This document shows positions 25,389 to 32,419 of a DNA stretch of 64,000 nucleotides, one piece after another. The notes beneath the pieces are model-generated. The model saw only the letters and a program-made list of their open reading frames with translations, did no database searches and was not told the DNA's origin. Each line of letters begins with the position of its first letter. The first letter of the stretch is position 1. The position numbers were made by a program, and so were the translations under genes. Source of the DNA: DATAES01 sp036493595 (lineage in GTDB: Bacteria > Actinomycetota > Acidimicrobiia > Acidimicrobiales > JACDCH01). The DNA lies in assembly GCA_036493595.1 (NCBI GenBank), contig DASXPN010000063.1, positions 1 to 64,000 on the forward strand, read 5' to 3'.

Positions 25389-26411
25389 ATGACCGACGCA
25401 GCCACGGATATACGCCTCACCGAATGGACGTCCTGCGGAGGTTGTGCGGCCAAGTGGGGCGCGTCGCCACTGGCGGAGCTGGTGCGCTCGCTGGCCGACG
25501 ATGCGGCCACCGGCGCCGACTCGTCGTTGCTCGTGGGGCTCGCGCCGTTCGACGACGCGGCCGTCTACCGCGTCACCGACGACGTCGCCATCGTGTCCAC
25601 GACGGACTTCTTTCCACCCCTCGTCGACGATCCGTCGGACTTCGGCGCCATCGCCGCCGCCAACGCGTGTAGTGACGTGTACGCCATGGGCGGACGAGTT
25701 GTGCTCGCGCTCAACATCTCCGCGTTCCCCGAGCGCATGCCCGTGCAAGCAATCGCGGCGATCCTCGAAGCGGCTGCAGACGTCGTGGCCGAGGCGGGTG
25801 GTGTCATCGGGGGCGGCCACACGATCCGGTCAGAGGAACCGATCTTCGGGCTGGCGGTGCAGGGTTTCGTGCATCCGGATCACGTGTTCACCAAAGGCGG
25901 CGCGCAGCCCGATGACGCGCTCGTGCTGTCGAAGCCGATCGGGTCCGGCATCGTGCTGGCGGGCGGGAGCGACGAAGAGAAGGCGGCGGCGATCGCGCAG
26001 ATGAGGACGCTCAACCGCGCCGCGTCGCTGCGATTGCAGGAGTTGCGCGACCACGTCCACGGCGTCACCGACGTGACGGGGTTCGGCCTTCTCGGTCACT
26101 CGTGGGAAATGGCCGACCGCTCGGGCGTGACGTTCGTGGTCGACAGCGCCGCGGTGCCGCTCTACCAGGGCGCGCTGCAAGCGGCTGAGGCCGGCGTGCG
26201 GACCGGCGGCGATGTCCGCAACCGCGCCCATCTGGAGGGCCGCGTCACGTCGAGTGCCGCGCCCGCGCTCGAGGCACTCGCCTACGACCCGCAGACCTCG
26301 GGTGGCCTGCTGGCGGCGGTCGACCCGTCCGTCCTCGGTGAGCTGGTCGGAAGCGGGTTCGATCGTGTCGGCACCGTGGAGGTCGGCCCCGCCGCCATCG
26401 TGCTTCGGTAA
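25389..26411 (+). CDS. selD: selenide, water dikinase
   Basis: A 340-residue SelD, which makes selenophosphate from selenide and ATP. The N-terminal active-site loop reads TSCGGCAAKWG, providing the catalytic Cys and Lys (C-x2-K); it is encoded by an ordinary TGT, not TGA. Later motifs are STTDFFPPLVDDP, GVIGGGHTIRSEEPIFG and DVTGFGLLGHSWEMA, with FDPQTSGGLL-type YDPQTSGG near the end. Selenophosphate feeds selenocysteine, selenouridine or Se-cofactor pathways; no selA, selB, selC or selU lies in the window. rnhB follows by 10 bp. Confidence 0.95.
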   Translation: MTDAATDIRLTEWTSCGGCAAKWGASPLAELVRSLADDAATGADSSLLVGLAPFDDAAVYRVTDDVAIVSTTDFFPPLVDDPSDFGAIAAANACSDVYAMGGRVVLALNISAFPERMPVQAIAAILEAAADVVAEAGGVIGGGHTIRSEEPIFGLAVQGFVHPDHVFTKGGAQPDDALVLSKPIGSGIVLAGGSDEEKAAAIAQMRTLNRAASLRLQELRDHVHGVTDVTGFGLLGHSWEMADRSGVTFVVDSAAVPLYQGALQAAEAGVRTGGDVRNRAHLEGRVTSSAAPALEALAYDPQTSGGLLAAVDPSVLGELVGSGFDRVGTVEVGPAAIVLR

Positions 26412-26421
26412 GGTCGCCGCC

Positions 26422-27135
26422 GTGCCGGCCGCGACCACCGTTCCGACGTTGCGCAAGGCGCTCAAGTCCAAGTCGCCGTCGCTGCTGGTCGAGCGAGAGC
26501 TGTGGGAGGCCGGCGACGAGATCGTTGTCGGCATGGACGAGGTCGGCCGAGGCGCGTGGGCCGGCCCGCTGAGCGTCGGCGCCGCCGTGCTACCGCGGGA
26601 CAAGCGCGTCTACAAGATCCGTGATTCGAAGATGCTCACGCCCGCGGAGCGCGAGGCGATGTTCGACCGCATCGCGTCGTGGTGCGTCGCGTGGGCGGTG
26701 GGTCACGCCTCGCAGGTGGAGTGCGACACGCTCGGCATGTCCGCCGCGCAGCGACTCGCGGCCGACCGCGCCATCGAAGGCCTCGGCTTTCATCGCGAGC
26801 CTGACCGGTTCGTGCTCGACGGCAAGTGGGACTTCGTGCGGCGCGGCACCACCATCAAGCTCGTCAAGGGCGACGCGCGTTGCTTGTCGATCGCGGCGGC
26901 GTCGATCCTCGCCAAGGTCACACGCGACCGCATCATGCGGGCCGAAGCCGTCAACTACCCCGGCTACGACTTCGAGCTGAACAAGGGCTACCCGTGCCCG
27001 CGCCACAAGGCGGCGCTACGCGGGTACGGCCCCTGCGCGATCCATCGCCGCAGTTGGGTCTTCATGGACAACCTCCCGTGGACCGGCATCCCCCGCGTCT
27101 TCCCCGCCGGCCTCCAAGAGGTCCTCTTCCAGTAG
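26422..27135 (+). CDS. rnhB: ribonuclease HII
   Basis: A 237-residue RNase HII that nicks RNA-DNA hybrids and removes misincorporated ribonucleotides. It has GMDEVGRGAWAGPLSVGA (the first Asp-Glu pair), RVYKIRDSKMLTPAERE, DRFVLDGKWDF (Asp), KGDARCLSIAAASILAKVTRDR (Asp) and YPGYDFELNKGYPCPRHKAAL. All catalytic acidic residues are present. GTG 26422 is the first good start after selD and gives a normal-length enzyme. Convergent with the acyl-CoA dehydrogenase gene, with 6 bp between. Confidence 0.95.
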   Translation: MPAATTVPTLRKALKSKSPSLLVERELWEAGDEIVVGMDEVGRGAWAGPLSVGAAVLPRDKRVYKIRDSKMLTPAEREAMFDRIASWCVAWAVGHASQVECDTLGMSAAQRLAADRAIEGLGFHREPDRFVLDGKWDFVRRGTTIKLVKGDARCLSIAAASILAKVTRDRIMRAEAVNYPGYDFELNKGYPCPRHKAALRGYGPCAIHRRSWVFMDNLPWTGIPRVFPAGLQEVLFQ

Positions 27136-27141
27136 GTCGCG

Positions 27142-28428
27142 TCAGGCGGACGACGGCGAGGACTGTTGGGTGCCGACCTTCAGGTCCTTGAACGCCGTCT
27201 TCGAGTCGATGCCAGGGTCCTTCGGCAGCCCGAGGACGCGCTCGGCGACGATGTTGCGCATCACTTCGTCCGATCCGCCGGCGATGCGCATGCCCGGGAT
27301 GCCGAGCAAGAAGTTGTTCCACGAGAACGTGCCCCACTCGCCGCTGTTCGCCGTGATGCGGGGACCGAGCACACGTGACACGAACTCGGCCGTCCTCCAC
27401 ATGTTCTGCGTGAGCGACAACTTCGCGATCGACATCTCGGGGCCGGGCAACTGGCCGGACTTGATCTTGTCCATCGCCCGTTGGTTGTTGTACTTCGCCA
27501 CCGAATACCCGACGTGCAGCTTCATCAGGTCCTGGCGATAGACGGGATCCTTGTCGAGGCCGAAGTGCCGGAGCATCTCGATGAGGCGTGTGCTGTTGGC
27601 GAGGCCCATGCCGCCGCCCGCGCCACCTGCGCCGATGGACGCCCGCTCGTTCATGAGGGTGGTGAGCGCGACGGTCCAACCTTCGTTGACATCGCCGAGG
27701 CGGTGATCGTCGGGCACGCGCACGTCCGTGAAGAACACTTCGTTGAACGAAGCGCCGCCGGTCATCTGGCGCAGCGGACGAACCTCGACGCCAGGCGCGT
27801 GCATGTCGACGACGAAACCGGTGAGACCTTTGTGCTTCGGCTTGTCGGGATCGCTGCGGCAGATGATCTCGCCGATGTCGCTGTATTGCGCGCCGGACGT
27901 CCACACCTTCTGTCCGTTGAGGATCCACTCCTCGCCGTCGCGCTCGGCCCGCATCTGCAGGCTGGCGAGATCCGAGCCGGCGCCCGGCTCGCTGAACAAC
28001 TGGCAGCCGACGATGTCGCCTCGGTACATCTTCGCGAGGTAGCGATCACGGACGTCGGGTTGCCCGTGGGCGAGGATCGTCGGTGCCACCATGCCGAGGC
28101 CGATGCCGAAGAAGCCCATGCCCGGGATGTCGTACTTCGCCTCGAGCCCCACGTACACACGATCGTGACCGCTCGTCAGCTCGCGACCCCCGTACTCCTT
28201 CGGGCCAGTGATCCACCCGAGGCCGGCGTCGTAGCGCTTCGCCCTCCACTCCTGCGCCTCGGCGAGCTCACGCTTCTCGGCGTCGCGGTCGATCTCTTCG
28301 AAGAGACCGATGTCGTCCTCGCCTTCGCCCCACACGAAGGGCTTGTCGTCGGCTTCCTTGCGCTTGGCGTTGGCGTCGAGAAAGGCGGTGACTTCGTCGG
28401 AGAAGTCGTCGAGTGACACGTCTGCCAT
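27142..28428 (-). CDS. acyl-CoA dehydrogenase
   Basis: A 428-residue FAD-dependent acyl-CoA dehydrogenase. Recognisable blocks are GPKEYGGRELTSG, CQLFSEPGAGSDLASLQ (signature around the FAD site), WILNGQKVWTSGAQY, NEVFFTDVRVPDDHRLGDV and GGSDEVMRNIVAERVLGLP. Substrate chain length or side-chain type is not evident. A 22-bp TetR-type palindrome lies 13 bp upstream, suggesting ligand-controlled expression, as is common for fatty-acid or sterol catabolic genes in actinobacteria. Confidence 0.94.
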   Translation of the reverse strand: MADVSLDDFSDEVTAFLDANAKRKEADDKPFVWGEGEDDIGLFEEIDRDAEKRELAEAQEWRAKRYDAGLGWITGPKEYGGRELTSGHDRVYVGLEAKYDIPGMGFFGIGLGMVAPTILAHGQPDVRDRYLAKMYRGDIVGCQLFSEPGAGSDLASLQMRAERDGEEWILNGQKVWTSGAQYSDIGEIICRSDPDKPKHKGLTGFVVDMHAPGVEVRPLRQMTGGASFNEVFFTDVRVPDDHRLGDVNEGWTVALTTLMNERASIGAGGAGGGMGLANSTRLIEMLRHFGLDKDPVYRQDLMKLHVGYSVAKYNNQRAMDKIKSGQLPGPEMSIAKLSLTQNMWRTAEFVSRVLGPRITANSGEWGTFSWNNFLLGIPGMRIAGGSDEVMRNIVAERVLGLPKDPGIDSKTAFKDLKVGTQQSSPSSA

Positions 28429-28440
28429 GGATCCCCCTAG

Positions 28441-28462
28441 AACTTGACTGCTCGGTCAAGTT
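28441..28462. promoter_or_regulatory. TetR-family operator-like palindrome
   Basis: AACTTGAC-N6-GTCAAGTT has perfect 8-bp arms. The form resembles operators of TetR-type acyl-CoA regulators in actinobacteria (CTTGAC...GTCAAG). It sits between the acyl-CoA dehydrogenase start (28428) and the divergent small membrane gene, so it could control both. Confidence 0.7.
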
Positions 28463-28475
28463 AGTGAATCGACCC

Positions 28476-28862
28476 GTGCGTTGCCTAACCTGCGGATCTG
28501 TGCGCGCTGCTGTGATCCTCGTTGCTTGGACCGTGTTCGTCTGGGCCGGACGTATCCGCAACGGTGGCTCGGTCCTGCTCGCAGGCTCCTTCCTCGTGCT
28601 CGCCGTGCTGGTCTTCGCCTCGTTGTGGAAGCCCACGTGGCGGCCTTACACGATCACTGCGCTCGTGGTGTGGACGATCGGCGTGTGGGCTGTGCGCACC
28701 CCGATGATTCTCGTGCACGACCATCCCGCCGGCTTCAAGGCCGTGCACGCCGTGCTCGCCGTCGTGTCAATCGGGTTGGCGATCTGGGCCGAGCGTGACG
28801 TCCAGCGCCAACGTCAGGCAACGGCATCCGCCACCGGCCTTCAGGAACTCGCCGACCGCTGA
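28476..28862 (+). CDS. small membrane protein of unknown function
   Basis: A 128-residue protein with about four hydrophobic segments (AAVILVAWTVFVWAG, SVLLAGSFLVLAVLVFASLW, ITALVVWTIGVWAV and VLAVVSIGLAIWAE) and a polar C-terminal tail. No family recognised. GTG 28476 or 28500 are possible starts. Divergent from the acyl-CoA dehydrogenase with a shared TetR-type operator. Its last 96 bp overlap the 3' end of the convergent hydrolase gene, which is long for this window. Confidence 0.55.
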   Translation: MRCLTCGSVRAAVILVAWTVFVWAGRIRNGGSVLLAGSFLVLAVLVFASLWKPTWRPYTITALVVWTIGVWAVRTPMILVHDHPAGFKAVHAVLAVVSIGLAIWAERDVQRQRQATASATGLQELADR

Positions 28863-29606
28863 CTCGACGACCGTGAAGCCCCACGCCTCGAGTTGGCGGC
28901 CGACACGGACAGGTACGACCGGCATCACGATCGTCGTGCCGACCACCACCGAGTTGGCGCAGAACGACAGTGCCTCGTCGTCCTCGAGCCACAGCGGTTC
29001 GGGCACCAGCGCGTCGACGACCTTTCGGCCGTAGCTGTCCCAACCCACGGGGGCGCACAGCGCGTGACGATCGTCGAGCGGACAGAACGTGAGGTCGACG
29101 TGGTACAGCCGCTCGTCGACCAGCTCGACGGTCCGAACGGGCGCGCCGAGCATGCGTGACAGCACCGAACCGGCGGCTGCATCTGAACGCGTGCGGTACC
29201 CGCACAGCAACGCGCCGCGGAACGGGAGCGCGTCACCCGCGCCTTCATGTCCGAGATCCTGCGGGAGTCGGTCCACCGTCCAGCCGTGCGCGTCGAACCA
29301 GGCGGCGAACACCTCGGTCTCCGGCTGGCGTTCGGCGTGGCGGAAGTGACTGGGGACGAAGACGTCGCCGGAGACCAGTCCGGCGTTGGCGGTGAAGACG
29401 AGATCGGGGACGGACGCAAGCTGTTCGATCGTCACGACCTCCGCACCGGCGGCGCGCAGGTCGTCGACGAGCGTGTCCCACTGCTCCCGCGCCCGCTCGT
29501 GGTCGACCTTCACCTCGCGGCGCATCCACGGATTGATCTCGTAGAGCACTTCGAAGTGCTCTGGGGGGCACATCAGGTACCGCCGGCCCCACTCGAGCAT
29601 CGTCAC
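28767..29606 (-). CDS. amidinotransferase-fold hydrolase (DDAH/arginine deiminase-like)
   Basis: A 279-residue protein of the guanidine-modifying superfamily. It opens with GRRYLMCPPEHFEVLYEINPW, has VPDLVFTANAGLVSGDVFVP (Asn/Asp substrate loop), HEGAGDALPFRG, the catalytic His region LYHVDLTFCPLD and the nucleophile Cys near the C-terminus (KAGGGCRCLTLALD). Relatives hydrolyse dimethylarginine, arginine or similar. It lies downstream of a TIGR00300 gene. In cyanobacterial ArgZ/AgrE the same two activities, arginine dihydrolase and ornithine cyclodeaminase, are fused. I infer arginine or a guanidino compound as substrate. Start GTG 29606; ATG 29600 is an alternative. Confidence 0.85.
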   Translation of the reverse strand: MTMLEWGRRYLMCPPEHFEVLYEINPWMRREVKVDHERAREQWDTLVDDLRAAGAEVVTIEQLASVPDLVFTANAGLVSGDVFVPSHFRHAERQPETEVFAAWFDAHGWTVDRLPQDLGHEGAGDALPFRGALLCGYRTRSDAAAGSVLSRMLGAPVRTVELVDERLYHVDLTFCPLDDRHALCAPVGWDSYGRKVVDALVPEPLWLEDDEALSFCANSVVVGTTIVMPVVPVRVGRQLEAWGFTVVESAVGEFLKAGGGCRCLTLALDVTLGPDRQPD

Positions 29607-29612
29607 GCAAGG

Positions 29613-29644
29613 CCCGCCAACTCCGGCGCACCCGCCAACTCCGG
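29613..29644. repeat. direct repeat of CCCGCCAACTCCGG
   Basis: The 14-mer occurs at 29613-29626 and 29631-29644, between the palindromic element and the hydrolase start. The second copy runs into the flank of the palindromic element, so part of that flank is itself duplicated. Confidence 0.65.
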
Positions 29645-29687
29645 GTCCATTGTGGGGCCAGGGCCCCACAATGGAACCAACATTCGG
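29637..29687. repeat. dispersed palindromic element, copy 2
   Basis: Inverse-orientation copy of the element at 17976-18030. Twelve-base arms CCATTGTGGGGC and GCCCCACAATGG surround CAGG (29647-29674), with flanks AACTCCGGGT and AACCAACATTC. Against copy 1 only the 4-nt centre and one stem pair differ; that pair changed from C-G to T-A on both sides, keeping pairing. It lies just past the stop of the leftward TIGR00300 gene. Confidence 0.85.
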
Positions 29688-29694
29688 AGGCTGT

Positions 29695-30900
29695 TCAGCA
29701 CAGGACGTTGGCGAGTTGGTGCAGGAAGGGGCCGACGTCGGTGACGATGCCGAGCGCCTGATGGCTGCCGCGGTCGGCGAGCTTGGTGACGACCGCCTGG
29801 TTGATGTCGACGCAGAACGTCTCGACACCGCCCGGCAGGAGGTTGCCGGTGGCGATGGCGTGCAGCGTCGACGCCAGCATCAGCGCGACGGCGATGCCAG
29901 GGACGAGCTCGCGCATCGCGTCCGCGGCGGCGACGACGTCGGCGAACGTGTCGGGCAGCGGCCCGTCGTCGCGCACCGATCCGCCGAGCACGAACGGCAC
30001 GCCGGCGCGAATGCACTCGTACATCACGCCACCAGTGACGAAGCCGGCGTCGACCGCGGCCTTGATCGAGCCGTGACGCCGTACCTCGTTGATGACGCGC
30101 AAGTGGTTGGAGTGTCCGTGCTCGACCGGGGTGCCTTCGGCGACGGACACCCCCAACGAGGTGCCCAACACGTTCGACTCCATGTCGTGAGTGGCGAACC
30201 CGTTGCCGGCGAAGAGCACGTCGATCCATCCGTCGCGCACGAGCCGAGCCACGTCAGGAGCGCCGCCGGTGTGCACGACCGCGGGACCGCAGACGGCGAG
30301 CAACTTCCCGCCGTTCGCCTTCGCCGCCCGCACCCGCTCCGCGACCTGCTCGATCAGCAACGCCTTGGGCTTCTCCGATGAGATCGCGGAGTTCATGAAC
30401 TCGAAGTTGCGCACGTCGCGCGCTCGCTGGGGCGCGTGCACGCGCACGCCGTCGAACGCGACCACGACGTGATCACCGACGCGTATGCGATGCATCGGCA
30501 CGGTGCGCACGGACTCGTCGGTCACGACGATGCCGCAGTCCATCTCCGGATTCTGGACCGGCAGCCACCGACCTTCGACGCGCACGTCGGTGGCGAGATT
30601 GGTCGTCGAGTAGAAGCCGGCCGGCAGCACGCCGTCGGCGCCGGCAACCTCGAGCAGCGCGTCGCTCTCGCCGGCGCGGTTGGCGCCGTGCACTTGCAAC
30701 TGTTCGAGCAGTGCGTCGAGCGCGGCGTCGTCGTCCATCGAGATCTCGATGGCCGCCCGGCTCGGGTCGACATTGGTGCGACCGAGGTCGAAGCTCGTGA
30801 TGCGGTAGTCGGCGTCGGCCTCGAGGATGAGGTCGAGCACCTTCGCCAGCAGCAACGAGTCGACGATGTGTCCTTCGAGCTCGATGGTCTCGGTCGGCAT
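29695..30900 (-). CDS. TIGR00300 family protein, predicted ornithine cyclodeaminase
   Basis: A 401-residue protein matching the TIGR00300 (LOR/SDH bifunctional conserved domain) family: NGFATHDMESNVLGTSLGVS, EHGHSNHLRVINEVRRHGSI, VPFVLGGSVRDDGPLPDTFAD, VDINQAVVTKLADRGSHQA and IVTDVGPFLHQL. Members include an archaeal ornithine cyclodeaminase and the C-terminal half of cyanobacterial ArgZ/AgrE, which turn ornithine into proline and ammonia using NAD. The N-terminal ~100 residues form the LOR/SDH-associated domain. The hydrolase gene follows within 90 bp on the same strand, suggesting a joint arginine-ornithine-proline route. Confidence 0.87.
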   Translation of the reverse strand: MPTETIELEGHIVDSLLLAKVLDLILEADADYRITSFDLGRTNVDPSRAAIEISMDDDAALDALLEQLQVHGANRAGESDALLEVAGADGVLPAGFYSTTNLATDVRVEGRWLPVQNPEMDCGIVVTDESVRTVPMHRIRVGDHVVVAFDGVRVHAPQRARDVRNFEFMNSAISSEKPKALLIEQVAERVRAAKANGGKLLAVCGPAVVHTGGAPDVARLVRDGWIDVLFAGNGFATHDMESNVLGTSLGVSVAEGTPVEHGHSNHLRVINEVRRHGSIKAAVDAGFVTGGVMYECIRAGVPFVLGGSVRDDGPLPDTFADVVAAADAMRELVPGIAVALMLASTLHAIATGNLLPGGVETFCVDINQAVVTKLADRGSHQALGIVTDVGPFLHQLANVLC

Positions 30901-30924
30901 CGTGCCTCCGCTGGCTCAGGGTGG

Positions 30925-32043
30925 CTACTCGCGGTCGGGTGTGGCCGCCATCGGCACCTCGTCTGCGCCGATGGTGGGCTCGGGCCTGAGCCTGCCACGG
31001 CTGTGGTCATAGATGTCGCGTGCAACCACTTGGATCACGCCCGCCGCCGGGATGGCGAGCAACGCGCCGAGGAAGCCGAACAGTTCGACGCCGATGAGCA
31101 CGCTCACCAACACGGCGAGCGGGTTGAGCTTGACCGTGCGCGACATGATCGTGACCTGCAGCACATGGTTCTCGAACTGCTGGTACACGATGAAGAAGAT
31201 CGTCGTGATGATGCCGGCGGGCACCGAGTGCAAGAACGCGAAGCCGATGGTCGGGACCGCGCCCAACGTCGCGCCGACGAGCGGGATGAGGTCGGCGAAG
31301 CCGACGAACAGACCGAGCACCTCGGCATACGGCACGCCGAGGATGAACAGCACCAACCACGCGGCCAACCCGGCGATGAGGCTGATGAGCAGGTTGCCGA
31401 ACACGTAGCCGCTCACGGCGCGGCACGCGTCCACCGCGACGCGCTGGACGCGCGTTCGTTGTCGCTCCTGCGGTATGAGGTCGAGCGCGGCCTGCGACAG
31501 CTGCGGACCTTCCATGAGGATGAGGATCGTCAGCACCATCACCGTCAGCGCGGCGATGATCGTCGAGAAGATCCGCCGGACGATGTCGAGGCCGTTGGTG
31601 CCGAAGTCGGCGACGGCCTGCTGGATCTTGGACTGGTTGTCCTTCACCTTCTGCTCGAGGTCGTAGCGCTTGACGAGATCACCGATCGGTCCCTTGCCGT
31701 CGCGGGCGTCCTGGACGTATTGGGGCAGGTCGCGTGAGAACGTCGATGCCTGGTCGACGAGCGGCTTGACGAGGACGTAGACGAGCCCGCCAAGCAGCGC
31801 GAGGCCGATGACGATCACGATCATCGTCGAGAGCCCTCGCCGGATGCGCAGCTTGTGCTGGAGGAAGTCGACCGGCGGCGTGAGCACGATGGCGAAGAAC
31901 ACGGCCACCACGAGGTACGTGATGATGCGTCCGGTCGCGATGAAGGCCTGGTAGCCGAGGTAGACGAGGGCGACCGAGCCGATGGCGGCCCAGATCGTGC
32001 GCCATGGCACCCGCTCGCGAGCGGGAGCGGACGGTTCGGCCAC
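30925..32043 (-). CDS. AI-2E family transporter (UPF0118)
   Basis: A 372-residue integral membrane protein. Helices occur at TIWAAIGSVALVYLGYQAFI, YLVVAVFFAIVLTPPVDF, MIVIVIGLALLGGLVYVLV and, after a soluble stretch, VSGYVFGNLLISLIAGLAAW onward, with the family-type GFADLIPLVGATLGAVPT. Members export AI-2, small organic ions or other solutes; the substrate is not predictable. GTG start at 32043. It lies 24 bp upstream of the TIGR00300 gene, so it may be part of that transcript. Confidence 0.88.
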   Translation of the reverse strand: MAEPSAPARERVPWRTIWAAIGSVALVYLGYQAFIATGRIITYLVVAVFFAIVLTPPVDFLQHKLRIRRGLSTMIVIVIGLALLGGLVYVLVKPLVDQASTFSRDLPQYVQDARDGKGPIGDLVKRYDLEQKVKDNQSKIQQAVADFGTNGLDIVRRIFSTIIAALTVMVLTILILMEGPQLSQAALDLIPQERQRTRVQRVAVDACRAVSGYVFGNLLISLIAGLAAWLVLFILGVPYAEVLGLFVGFADLIPLVGATLGAVPTIGFAFLHSVPAGIITTIFFIVYQQFENHVLQVTIMSRTVKLNPLAVLVSVLIGVELFGFLGALLAIPAAGVIQVVARDIYDHSRGRLRPEPTIGADEVPMAATPDRE

Positions 32044-32059
32044 GACTTCGGACGGTAGG

Positions 32060-32082
32060 CCGCCGTCTCGCGGGGACGGCGG
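32060..32082. promoter_or_regulatory. hairpin in a divergent promoter region
   Basis: CCGCCGTC and GACGGCGG pair around a 7-nt loop in the 65-bp space between the AI-2E gene and the Nfu-N gene. It may be a 5' leader structure or an operator. Confidence 0.35.
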
Positions 32083-32108
32083 ATGGTGGCGACTAACTTC
32101 GTACGCGC

Positions 32109-32405
32109 ATGGGTCAGCCGATCACCGTCGTCGAGAAGCAGTCGTCCCGCCCCGGTCTCGTGCGTTTCGAGATCAACCGCCCGCTCAGCGGCATGGGTCA
32201 CGAGCGCTACGTGAAGGACACGACCGTCGAAGGTGACCGTCCCGTCGACGAGTTGGCGCGGCGGCTGTTCGCCCGCGGTGGTGTCGACGCGGTCCACATC
32301 AACGGCAGCGTCGTCACCGTCGACCTGTCGAAGGGCGCGACGTCGGCAGGGCTGGCCGACCTCATCCGGGACCTCTTCCTCTACTACCACGAGATGTCCG
32401 CCTGA
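32109..32405 (+). CDS. Nfu/NifU N-terminal-domain-like protein
   Basis: A 98-residue protein: ITVVEKQSSRPGLVRFEINRPLSGMGHERY, PVDELARRLFARGGVDAVHINGSVVTVDLSKGATSAGL and a C-terminal LIRDLFLYYHE. The layout (RPGLVRF, LF...GV..V...SVVTV) resembles the N-terminal domain of Nfu scaffold proteins. No CxxC iron-sulfur site is present, so direct cluster binding is unlikely. It precedes the old yellow enzyme gene by 14 bp. Confidence 0.7.
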   Translation: MGQPITVVEKQSSRPGLVRFEINRPLSGMGHERYVKDTTVEGDRPVDELARRLFARGGVDAVHINGSVVTVDLSKGATSAGLADLIRDLFLYYHEMSA

Positions 32406-32419
32406 TCGGCGGCCGAGGC

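Noticed and set aside
25389..26411. SelD as a selenoprotein itself
   Set aside because: The active-site codon is TGT, an ordinary Cys, with no in-frame TGA.
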